Part shown: positions 9,355 to 18,669 of the stretch, one piece after another
Layout: the number at the start of each line of letters is the position of its first letter
Position numbering within the stretch: the stretch's first letter is position 1
NCBI GenBank assembly: GCA_007115705.1
Contig: QXEO01000734.1
Span: 1,957,430 to 2,021,429, forward strand
Length of the DNA: 64,000 nt
Source: Dactylis glomerata
Lineage: Eukaryota; Streptophyta; Magnoliopsida; Poales; Poaceae
Direction of reading: 5' to 3'
Notes under the pieces: model-generated
What the model saw: the letters and a program-made list of their open reading frames with translations, nothing else
The model's database searches: none
What the model was told of the DNA's origin: nothing
Translations under genes and position numbers: made by a program

Positions 9355-12300
9355 CTAAGTGCCAAGGGCACACAGTTGATCGTATCCAAGCACGCTCTGC
9401 CGGATGGCGGCCTCGTCCACCGGCGCACCATCCTCGCCGCTCTCCGGGATGCCGGAGGTGAGCAGGTCCAGGTCCATCTCGGGATAGTGGGCCTTCGCCA
9501 AGGTCAGAGCAGTCCTGGCACCACCCCGAGCAGAGGACTGTTTCCAGTCCGCCATGAGCCCTGGCACCAGCAGCAGCTTCTGGGTAAGCGCAAGGGCGGA
9601 GAGGTTGGAAGAGCCCGCTATCTGTAGGCTCCCGCACGCTTGGCGACCAGCGTTGAGAAGGCCATCAAGCTCCTTCTTCGCTGCATCGGTGGCCATGTGC
9701 AAGCCTTCAGCGGTATCCGCCTCGCCCTGCCCCAAAGCGACTGCATAGCGGAAAAAAGATGTGTCACGAATGGCATAGCAGAAATTGAAAAACTTTGCGT
9801 CATAAGAAGAAATGGTACCTAGCAAGGTGTCCTGGAAGTGATGGAGGAGCTCGTTAAAGCCTTCGCGCCACTTTTCAAAATCAGCAGCGGCTTTGCGGAG
9901 ATCCTCTATCTCCTTGTCCTTCTTGAGGTTTTGGCGCTTCTGGTCCTTCAGCTGCTCTTCGAGGAGGGTGTTTGCGGCCAGAGATTTCTGGAGCTGCTGC
10001 TGCAGCCCATCCATTGCAATGGCGTGGCCCTTCTCCACCCCCTCAAGTGTGGACTTGAGCTTGGCAACATCTGCATGGCGGAAGTATCAGCACAACATTG
10101 ATTGAATAAGCATAAGGGAATTAAAACTTGTTGCGTAAATTACCGCTATTCTCAAGCTGTTGCTGCAAGTCCGCCACCAGAGCGCTTTTGGTTGCCAGCT
10201 CCTTCTCTTGCGAGCTGACGACCTGGGCCAGGTCCTCTACCACCTTCTTGTAGTTCTGGCAAAATAATTTAAAGTGTTAGTCACTCTTAGAGCTTTATGC
10301 CGGATAAGTATCCGCCATAACGCTTGGGGGCTACTCACGATGATTTTTTAGTCACTCAGAGCGTCATGATAGATAGAATCCGCCATGATGCTCGGGGGCT
10401 ACTTATGCTGATTTTTTGTCTTCCTAAAGAGCTTTATGCCGGATGGTCATCCGCCATAACGCTCGGGGGCTACTCAGTATGAAATTTAAAAGTTCTCTAT
10501 AGAGCACTGTGAACTACCAGCGCTCGAGGGCTGTGCTATTCAAAACCTTACAGAAGTCACTCTTGAAGCTCCATAGCGGATCTAATTTACAAATCCGCCA
10601 TGGCGCTCGGGGGCTACTGGGAGTACATACCTCTTTGACAAGACTTGTTCTCTGAACAAAAGTTGCCATAGCAGATGACACATGGTTACTGGCCTCCTCT
10701 TGTAGATTGTCAAAGCGGAAAAGAGCTTCTGATTTCTTCTTCCACTTTGAGGCCTCCCCAGCCTCTGCGTCCATCTGAACCGCTTTTCCGCTAAAACTCA
10801 CCTTCTTGGCACCTTTAGCAGGGCGATCTGACGCTCCAGCACTTTTCTCTGGAGCATCCGCCATCTTGCTAACATGCTGGGAAGAAGTAGAAGGCCCAGT
10901 CAGGCGAGCAGGAGCGTCCGGTGTAGGTGGAATGGCAGCAGGAGATGGCTTGGCCCTTGGAGGTTTCTGGCCAGGAACTTTTCTTCTTCTATGCGCAGAA
11001 GTCAGTCACAGATTAGAATAGTCAGGTTGTATATGGTATGAAGGCAAGTTATGATTATCCTTACTTCCGCTCTGGCAGACTGATAGTGGCGGAATGCTCG
11101 GGCACGGTGTCCAGATGGCCGCGAAGAGCAGGGGACGGATGGCGAGAGAGGACTCTCTTGCCTAGTCCACGAATGCGCCCGCCAGCACCGCGAACGCCAC
11201 GAGGAACCGCTGTTATGGGCTCATCCGCCACTACCTCCTCTTCCGCCACCTTTTGTCCTTTGGGAGACGAGGATGTCTCGTCCTCATCATCAGTAAGCTC
11301 TTTCGTCTGAGGATAACGGACGAGGTGGCTCAGCTCGGAAGGTGGTAGGGAAGAAAGCTGCGGAGAAATACGAAGTTATTTAAGAAAACCCAGCTGTTAT
11401 CGCGAAATAAGGAGGGACTCACCTTTGGACAACTGCCATTCTCATACATAGGGATCTTTAACTTCAAAGGCTCATCCTGCCCCACCTTAATGATGTTGCG
11501 GATTCGAAGCTCGATCTCTTCAGCAGATAGTTCCTCCTTGGAATAGCGTTGAGGATCATCAACTCCGCTATATTTGCACATCAGGGATGGGCGGTATTGA
11601 AGAGGCTGAATCCGCCGTGAGATCCAGCAGTAGATGGTATCGGCACCTGTCAGTCCAGAGAAGACAAGTTTCGAAATTCATCGTGAGCATAGCTGACATT
11701 CATCATCCATTGTAAAGTCGTCCATGACGCCCCAGCTATCCTGCTCCTCGGCGGGGCCATCAACAAAAGACCGCAGGCCGAACTTTCTTTCAAGAGGGGC
11801 CTGGTCAGCCAGATAGAAGAAGGATCCCCGCCATCCCTTTGCAGAGTCATGGGGGATAATGTAGGGGTAGGATTTCCCGCTCCGAGGAACAAAGGAGATC
11901 GATCCGCAATTGCGAGGATCTCCGTTCGCATCCCAATTGTGGCGGATATTAAAGTATAAGCAGAATAAATCTCCGCGTGGGCTGATACCCAAATACCCCT
12001 CGCATAGCGCGACAAATCCCGCTAGGGCGGTGAAGCTATTCGGAGCAATGTGGTGTAGCTGTAACCTATAGTGCTGAAGAACGCCTTTCAGGAAGTAGGA
12101 TGGCGGAAGACTGAGGCCACGATCAATGTGGGACTTCAGTATGACGACCTCTTCGTCTGAAGGACCTGGCATTGCTTCACCAGGTTCAACCCGCCATCTG
12201 GAGATCTCCTTAGCAGCTATGCGGCCTTCCTGCTCCAGGGAAGATAGAATCTCCTCATTTATGTTACAAGAGTCCCAGTCACCTCCTGAGGTCTCGGGCA

Positions 12301-12382
12301 TGGCGGACTCTGTATCAGAAGACCGCGCTGAGCCCTCGGCAGCTTCGGACTTGGAGGCTTGGCGAGGCGATTCTGGTTCCAT
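9355..12382 (-). pseudogene. E1 antisense gene, putative gypsy-type transposon protein, five exons
   Basis: This is a spliced gene on the strand opposite gag-pol. Exons, read on the minus strand, are 12382-11423, 11357-11065, 10988-10631, 10255-10144 and 10070-9355. Each junction has GT donors (GTGAGT, GTAAGG, GTATGT, GTAATT) and AG acceptors. The exon total is 2439 nt, exactly 813 codons. Exon 1 carries the domain found in proteins annotated as putative gypsy-type transposon (LHHIAPNSFTALAGFVALCE, GYLGISPRGDLFCLYF). The last exons form a charged coiled coil (LKDQKRQNLKKDKEIEDLRK) followed by a helical tail. A TGA at 11680-11678 interrupts exon 1, but the frame continues with ISKLVFSG and YCWISRRIQPLQYR, so it looks like a late C-to-T change. 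The ATG at 12382 is chosen because a longer upstream frame begins before the TATA box at 12590-12597. The function of this family is unknown. Confidence 0.82.
10285..10625 (+). repeat. Degenerate tandem repeats in the third intron of the E1 antisense gene
   Basis: About five units of roughly 65-75 bp fill the intron between 10256 and 10630. Each has a half starting gagc.tt/cc.at and a half ending near ccgccat..cgctcgggggctact. The last part, cgggggctact, closely resembles the polypurine tract plus LTR start (ctggggctac then tg) just before 12976. Confidence 0.75.
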
Positions 12383-12589
12383 GGCAGCTAGCGGCGTGGC
12401 GGTAATAACTTCCAAGATTTCAAGCGAGGACGAGGAAGACGAGGCCAGCTTGTGGCAGAAAATGTCGCCGGCGGTGAGGATTTCCCGCGGCGGCTCGTCG
12501 GAGATGATGGAGCTCTCGTGGCGGCGCTGAAGAGAGAGAAAGCGACGGGGCGAATGAGGGGTAAACCGGCCGGGGGTGAGAGGCCGGGG

Positions 12590-12597
12590 TATATATA
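12590..12597 (-). promoter_or_regulatory. TATA box of the E1 antisense gene
   Basis: TATATATA in a GC-rich setting lies about 210 bp upstream of the chosen ATG at 12382 and about 380 bp from the 3' LTR. A start site near 12560 on the minus strand is inferred. The box gives the antisense gene a promoter independent of the LTR. Confidence 0.6.
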
Positions 12598-12962
12598 GAC
12601 CCCGGGCCTCGAGATTCGTGCCTGCCATCACCACCGCTCGTCCCGATCGCAGAAACCGTAATCCGGTGACACGTGTCCAGGGGTAAAAAAGTAACTTGGC
12701 AAAAACAGTGCATGCACGGTAAATCTTGCCCTAGAAGGAACTACGTACCGGAATTTACGGCGGATTTCCACGGTATGATCCAATGGATCCCGAAAATCTC
12801 GCTAAAATAACTACGTCGCTTGATCCGTTATTTACGGCGGATTAATAGATGGAAGAAGGAACATCAAGATGACCGCCATCCCAACACAGAAGGGAAGAAG
12901 AGCTATGGCGGAAGTATTTCACCAAGAACATGCATGGCGGATGTAGATGGCAATCTTGAAGT

Positions 12963-12975
12963 TCCCTGGGGCTAC
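12963..12975 (+). other. E1 polypurine tract
   Basis: The sequence tccctggggctac lies immediately before the 3' LTR. It has the ...ggggctac form typical of Tat elements and primes plus-strand DNA. The stretch 12640-12962 upstream holds no gene but several ggcgga words. Confidence 0.75.
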
Positions 12976-13553
12976 TGTTGGGGATATACCAAATAGGTAT
13001 ACCAGCGACGTAGTCCTAAATCAGCAAGCCAGGGTGGCCCATCAGGGGTGGTATGGCGGATTCGCCATACCGGGCGGCCTAGTTGCTGAAGTTGCCACGG
13101 CGGTACTGGACGCAGGCGCTTATGGTGGATCCTTAGACAGGCCCATGGCAGATTACTGGCGACAGGCCCATGGCGGATCCGGAGATGACCCATGGCGAGT
13201 TACCTTGACGTACACGCATAGGACTTAGTCTAGGACTCCAAGTTGTATCCGCTCCGGTACCAACATGTAGCCCACGCCAGGCGCCTTTATAAGCCCGGCG
13301 TGGAGCAGCCCTTGAGGCACGTTCTAGTCATACGGCCAATCGCATAGGGAAACAGCCAACCCCATCATTGTAATCGAGCACTTGTTGCCATATAGTGAAT
13401 TATAGCATCACGTAGGATCTCGCCACCGTCGCGGGATCTGAAGCTGGGTAAACTCGTGCTACCACCGTCCCGGATCGCTCCTCCATGTTCACCCCCTTCC
13501 ACAAACCGCCATACCCCTACCTCTATGGCAGATCTGTTGACGAAACCACGACA
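12976..13553 (+). repeat. E1 3' LTR
   Basis: It starts tgttggggatatacc and ends cgaaaccacgaca. About 13 substitutions from the 5' LTR were counted by eye, mostly transitions. The same hairpin (13050-13071) and TATA (13286-13292) are present. The duplication ccttc follows at 13554. Confidence 0.96.
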
Positions 13554-14883
13554 CCTTCTGAAACTCTTCAATGGTCAGATCATTGAGGGCATGCATCAAG
13601 GAGACCACTGTCTTGACGCGAGAAGAGCCCTAGGACCACCTCCTTATTCGAGCACACCAGCATTCCCATCCACATTCGCAATCTTTCCATGGAAGGTAGA
13701 TGGCCAAAGATCAAGCCCTAATGGACTAATTCAACCCACCGATGCGCCACCAGAGGTTCATGCCGTGGAGCTTCATGCATCATGCCACCATCTCTCCGCT
13801 CTGGCTTCAGGCCAAGGCCCCAAGGCCGCTCCGCATTGTACCACTGCCACCACCTCACCACCTCCTGTGGAGCGACTGCCACGGTACACTCTCCTCCCCA
13901 CCGTCCTTTGATGAGAAGAGTGGAGCCACCTCCGCCGACATCAGCGGTGTTGTCAGATCAGTAGGAGGAGGAGGACCGACGATGAGATCAAGGATCCGCC
14001 ACGAGACTCATCCTTTAAATATCATCAATTAATGAAGATTGACGTAAGCCAGGTAATGAGATTCCACCATCAACTAGAATGGTAAGTAATAAATTTTGGC
14101 CAGATTTGGAAGGGTGAGAAAAAGATATTCACGGTCACAAGAAAGGAAACACAATCCAATAAAATCATGTGCTGGAAAAAGACAATAATGGAATATATTA
14201 GTATTAAGATAATATTAATTACACCCAGCCTATGCAAGAGCGTAATGACCAGAGAAAATATAGACATTAAGGATGCACACAGCCCACAAAAAAGAGAAAA
14301 ACAGGAAAACAAAAACCCCATCGAAACAACCAGGGACTCAACAGCAAAAGCACCATCAGTGGTGACGATAGCTCGACTCCGAAAACACTTCTCCAAGATG
14401 ATGTGTTCACAAAGGTAACAGTGCACAAACACCTTCATCGCTCGATCTAACCAGAATGGTCAGAACCTGGGTTTTTACCCTGTAGAAGATCCAATCTCCA
14501 GACAATGCCTTCAACAAGAAAAAATTGTATGGCTCGATATAAAATGTTTGCTTATTCTGGCATTTTAGAGTGAATTTTGATCTTACTCTTACTGCATAGA
14601 ACCCTAGGAAAGTAGGAATAGATCGATAACATCTTGTATATCAGACATCATAGCATGAAACAAGACAAAACAATTGGATTAAATTTCTGAGAAAACCATT
14701 TAAAGAAAGAAACAGATGTAACAAACAAACACATAGCCTTCAATCCAAACATGATACAACATCACATCTTCCTTTCAGATCTATCCGCACAACGAAATTC
14801 TTAATGAGAAAATAGAGTAAGTAAACCAAAACGACAAGCATGAGTCTTAAGCAAACTTTTGTCTAATGCATGCACACACCACT
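13554..14883. other. Right flank of E1, no gene recognised
   Basis: The stretch 13560-14000 is GC-rich with short accidental frames and no domain that I recognise. The stretch 14040-14880 is AT-rich. The piece 14377-14520 matches the motif near 300-450 on the other side of E1, so this is probably the continuation of an older repeat. Confidence 0.45.
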
Positions 14884-15300
14884 TCATTCCTTCGAGCGGA
14901 TCTCATCCACAGGCGTCTTCCCAGCGTTACCAGACGACTCCGGCAAGTCTCTGTTCACCACGACCGGCTGTGCTGCGGATAGCTGCCCCAGCCCCATGAA
15001 ATCTATCTCCACCGGGGTGGGCCCTCCCCTACGGTACTCCTCCCAAAACGCAGGGTTGGGTGCAAGCAGCGGCATCGTGTCCACTACAGGAACTACGATA
15101 GGTGCAGGAGCGACAGGTGCGAGAGCTGCTGGTGGTGCGACCAGCGCTCCGAGTGGATTCCGGCGGTGCCACGCCAAGTGGGAACCAAGGCCCTGGAGCG
15201 TGAGGAGAAGCTTGCCACAATATGGGCACTCGTGCATCATTACCGCCGGGGAAGGCGGCGGCGGCTGTGGAGTCCCTCGGTTGTTCCAGTTCCAGGCCAT
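14884..15300 (-). CDS. Small single-finger C2H2 zinc-finger protein (138 aa)
   Basis: This is an intact single-exon frame. One C2H2 finger is complete: Cys25, Cys28, His41 and His45 in CPYCGKLLLTLQGLGSHLAWH, spacing C-x2-C-x12-H-x3-H. The helix reads QGLGSH, a variant of the plant QALGGH signature, so it is probably a nuclear DNA-binding factor. An N-terminal PQPPPPSP stretch and a long Ala/Pro/Val-rich segment (LVAPPAALAPVAPAPIVV) follow the usual layout of small plant zinc-finger proteins. No clear DLN or LxLxL repressor motif was seen. A TATA box lies at 15366-15374, about 66 bp upstream of the ATG. It is the only gene-like unit here outside a recognised mobile element. It could be a host gene or a relocated copy, and expression is unknown. 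Confidence 0.7.
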   Translation of the reverse strand: MAWNWNNRGTPQPPPPSPAVMMHECPYCGKLLLTLQGLGSHLAWHRRNPLGALVAPPAALAPVAPAPIVVPVVDTMPLLAPNPAFWEEYRRGGPTPVEIDFMGLGQLSAAQPVVVNRDLPESSGNAGKTPVDEIRSKE

Positions 15301-15365
15301 CGATGAGAAAGTGTTTTTGTGAGGGTTGGCAAGAACGAGCCTGCCTATGGGTTTGTCTCAGGTGG

Positions 15366-15374
15366 TTTATATAG
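15366..15374 (-). promoter_or_regulatory. TATA box of the zinc-finger gene
   Basis: On the minus strand the sequence is ctatataaa, flanked by GC-rich DNA. Its spacing to the ATG (15300) leaves room for a start site near 15335-15340 and a leader of about 35-40 bases. Confidence 0.6.
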
Positions 15375-15475
15375 GGCCGGGGTGGTTGGAGGTAAAAATC
15401 AATGGTAAAATAATCCTACCTACTTTCCATTTTGGTTCTTCTTCTCGATCATTCGGAAGTTCACATATCCATCTC

Positions 15476-16437
15476 TCAAGTCTTGGAGTTAGGTACCCAT
15501 CTCTCAATGGGTCCTCTTTTTTTAGTAACTAGGGTCTTTGGAACCCAAATAGACCATGCAACATATTTATTAGTTGAACCAACAAACTTGGCATAAACAT
15601 GCCCATCATAAGCACGACAAATAACATATGAAGGATTATATTTTCCATCAAAATCTTTGCGGTTAGGCATGCCCCTCTTGGCATTCCCAACCACATCCTA
15701 CACAAGCTCAAACTCTGCCTCAAAGATTTGTTCACCATTCTCATCAAAGAATATATCAAAGGGAACATGCTCTTTCAATGAGGGAGGAGAAGCTTGGGCA
15801 TTCTTCTTATTGTTGTTCTTCTTATTCTTGGACTTGGATACAAATCCAATTCCCCTTTTGTCACCATGTTGCTTTTGAGAACTCAAAAGCTCATCAACTC
15901 TCTTGTCTCCATTAAGAAGATCCTGCTCACACGAGGGGTTAGTATAACAAGAACTTGCAACAATTGAACTTGAAGAAATCTTAGTTGCTTCTTTAGAAAT
16001 TATAATATTAAGTTTTTCATTTTGTAACCTAATATCATTTGCAATGGATTGAGCAATATCATGACCACTTATAAGTTTAGCAATATACAAGTATGTGATT
16101 CTTCAAGACCTATTTTTGATGCCTCAAATGCCATCCTAAGGTCTTTCTCTTCCTCAAGAGATTGAGAAAGAGAGGAAATTTCATCGACATAGTCACGGGC
16201 ATGCCCATCTAGTTTAAATATGTGTTCCTCTTTCTTTTCGATGAGTTCTAGTGTCTCATTATGTTGATCTAGGATAATCTCAAAGCAAAGTTTGGTCTCC
16301 CCATGCAAGGTAGACGCAAAGAGGTCCATCTCACTAGGCTCATCATCATCACCACATTTTTCAACACAATCCATCAAAGATATGCTTTTAGGGATGATGG
16401 GTGTGAGAGGGGGTGATACCTTTCTAGCATGAGCCAT
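15476..16437 (-). pseudogene. Copia (Sirevirus-like) gag remnant
   Basis: Three consecutive minus-strand frames (16437-16069, 16090-15698, 15694-15476) look like one broken protein. It has an acidic coiled-coil part (HNETLELIEKKEEHIFKLDG), a lysine/asparagine-rich part, then VICRAYDGHVYAKFVG and YVAWSIWVPKTLVTKKRGPI. The last block resembles the linker after the zinc knuckle in Sirevirus-type Copia elements. Frame changes near 16080 and 15696 and the absence of protease, integrase and polymerase mark it as a fragment. The family assignment is from memory of similar proteins and is moderate. Confidence 0.55.
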
Positions 16438-16852
16438 GAGACAAGTGGCATTGTGGGAGGTATGTTTGCTTTCATTAGGTGAGGCAAACAGAGAGGAGTA
16501 AGGAGTATGATACCTTCGATCCAGTTTTAGGATGTAGGATAGCGGTACTTTTTCCCTAGTAGACCTAGGTTTATCGAACTCGGGGAAGCTTTTGCTTGGT
16601 GCTAAAGGTTACGTTATTTGGCGAGCACTTACTAGTTTGGTCATATGTCTATTCCTAGACTATTACTATATTGTTTTGTGTGTGTCGATGAATGGAGAAT
16701 AGGCCATGGACATAGGAATCACCTGCAGCTATGCATGCATAAGGGGCAAAGATAATAGTAAGCATAACATGTATTAAGGCTAAATAGTGTTAAATATTGT
16801 GGGTGGCACATCTATATAATCTACTAGTTTTAGTGAGCTACATATGCTATCG
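16438..16852. other. Gap between gag remnant and E2, nothing recognised
   Basis: No frame, RNA or clear repeat was seen. The five bases tatcg (16848-16852) directly before E2 should be its left target duplication. The partner lies beyond the window, so this cannot be tested here. Confidence 0.4.
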
Positions 16853-18289
16853 TGTGGTCGGACACGGACACCGGGGGATCCGCACCCCCTAGGTTCCTTG
16901 GCAATCAGCACGGATGAGACACCTTCATCACCACATGATGCACACAGAACACACAAGGATTTTATCCTAGTTCAGGCCACGAGATGGGATCTTGCATAAA
17001 ACCCTACGTCCAGCATGTCTGAGCTTATAGATGAAGTTGTCGTCGGAGTGTGTACAAATCGCCGATGACCGTCGAGATAGGCTTCCGACCACCAAACTTG
17101 GCTAGTCTAAGCCTGGTCTACTCTATCCTCCCCAAGGTGAGGTAGATAGCTAGATGGATCTGAGAGTGGAAGCTCCTCCCAGTCCCTACCTTAGGACTTT
17201 GAAGATGTAGATCATGTATGTCTCTACCTCCCCTAACTTAGCCTTCTCTATGGCTATCTCAACCTTGTTTGCCTCTCTCTCCCTTGCTTGTCCAACCTGT
17301 CCCTCACCATTGTGGCCTGGCCCTCCTTTTATACACAAGGGGATACCACAGTGGCCAGATTGCATGTGTGACAGATGTCACACGACTTTGGGCGGTGGCA
17401 TAGCCCTGGAGGGCTATGCACCGAGCTGTCTTCCACTCCGTCTGGCGCGCTGCGCTAATGGGACTCGACCAGCCGGTCTTGTCCGTCATTACCGCGCTTG
17501 CTGCGGTAATGATGCCTTCTGCAAGTCCGCCGCAGTGGACTTCCATCGCGCGTCCTCCATGCACGTTCCTGGGGGAGACATGGGATCTCTCCACGGGATT
17601 CCCTTGCCACGTGCATGGCATCCTTGACTTTTGGGACATGTCCCAAACCTTCTCTCGTATGCCTCTTTCTCCCGGCTAGGGGAGATGCCTTCTCTTGTAA
17701 GCTTTCCCTTCCCCCACTAGGGATGGGATCCTTCTCGTGTACGCTTCTCTCCCTGCAAGAGGCCTTATCTCGTCCTTCCCTCTTAAGTGAAGGGCCTTGG
17801 GTGGCGCCCAGCAATGCCTTGCCGGATGGAGATGCCAATGTAGAACTTGCCATAGGGGCTTGCCGTGGGAATCGTCCTGGAGGCCTTCCACGAAATGAAA
17901 AAGGGCCAAGGGATGCCACCATGATAGAGCTTCCGAAGATGCCATGCGAGATGTCTCACGACATCTTTGAGAAGCTCTGCCGTAGGAGCAGCCCCTGCCT
18001 CTTCCATGCCTCGCAAGCCCCCAGCACTGCGCCGCTTCTTCTGGTTCTCTCCCATCTCTTGTGGGAGATGAGAGCTACTTCCCCGGCATAAATAGCATAG
18101 CCATGTCAGCGGTGGCCTTTGTCTTCTTCGTGCAAGTGGGCTTGCGGGTGGCTCTTTGCCACTCTGAAGTGGCAGCCGACCAGCCAACAGCTCCCTGGCT
18201 CGGCCGCCGGGCGGTGAAGCCTTATCTTCTGCCTTAGTGGAGCGGGCCAAGAGGCCGATGCTGGGACCACCTGGTCCAAAGCGATGACA
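16853..18289 (-). repeat. E2 3' LTR
   Basis: On the plus strand it runs from tgtggtcggacacggacacc to gcgatgaca. Read on its own strand it is TGTCATCGC ... CCACA. It is bounded on the inner side by a gggggctac polypurine tract identical in form to that of E1. The scattered short frames inside are not convincing genes. Confidence 0.75.
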
Positions 18290-18303
18290 GTAGCCCCCGG
18301 CCG
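18290..18303 (-). other. E2 polypurine tract
   Basis: On the minus strand the sequence reads gccgggggctac and directly abuts the LTR start TGTCATCG. This fixes the element's orientation and LTR boundary. The following 18304-18620 holds no gene. Confidence 0.7.
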
Positions 18304-18620
18304 TGCCCTGGCAACGCTGCCACTTGTTGCTGGGTACGGCCACAGAATGGCGGGCAGGCCCTGCGATACGACCGGTCACGCTAGGCGTGACAAGTCACGT
18401 CACCTAGCCCTGGCACGCTAGTAGGAAAAAAAGCACGCAAGTGCACTACAGGACCGAAGAGGTGTGCATTGACTCTGGTGCTCTCCCACGACGCCTCGAT
18501 TTTTGCGAGGAGCAGAAACCGCTCGGCACAATGGTGTAGTTGCCATGCATTAAGCGTGTGGGGAACACGCGACGTGGTTAATACGGGAGTGGAAGGGACT
18601 GTGGGCATGTGCCCGCTCCC

Positions 18621-18627
18621 TATAAAA
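18621..18627 (+). promoter_or_regulatory. TATA box of the E2 antisense gene
   Basis: tataaaa lies 49 bp before the chosen ATG (18670) and about 330 bp from the 3' LTR. This mirrors the position of the antisense promoter in E1. Confidence 0.6.
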
Positions 18628-18669
18628 GGGTTTGGGCGGCGCCCTTCGTCCTTTCACCACCCATGCACC

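Larger units (their letters stand above)
804..13553 (+). mobile_element. E1: complete Tat-lineage Ty3/Gypsy LTR retrotransposon
   Basis: A 12.75-kb element is bounded by two 578-bp LTRs and flanked by the 5-bp duplication ccttc (799-803 and 13554-13558). Behind the 5' LTR is a primer binding site, followed by gag, protease, reverse transcriptase, RNase H, a second archaeal-type RNase H and integrase. An antisense multi-exon gene and a polypurine tract precede the 3' LTR. The second RNase H and the antisense gene are hallmarks of the plant Tat lineage. About 13 LTR substitutions counted by eye (about 2.2%) imply an insertion near one million years ago at commonly used grass rates (inference). 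Coding regions carry five in-frame stops and one frameshift, so this copy is not itself active. Confidence 0.96.

Noticed and set aside
10285..10625. CRISPR-like array
   Set aside because: The units are degenerate, spacing is irregular and this is a plant genome. It is an intron tandem repeat.
12126..12530. 134-aa plus-strand frame inside exon 1 of the E1 antisense gene
   Set aside because: The minus-strand exon with the gypsy-type domain and correct splicing explains this DNA better.
17214..18379. Several frames of 110-200 aa inside the E2 LTR
   Set aside because: They overlap each other on both strands, have skewed composition and no domains. The region is bounded as an LTR.
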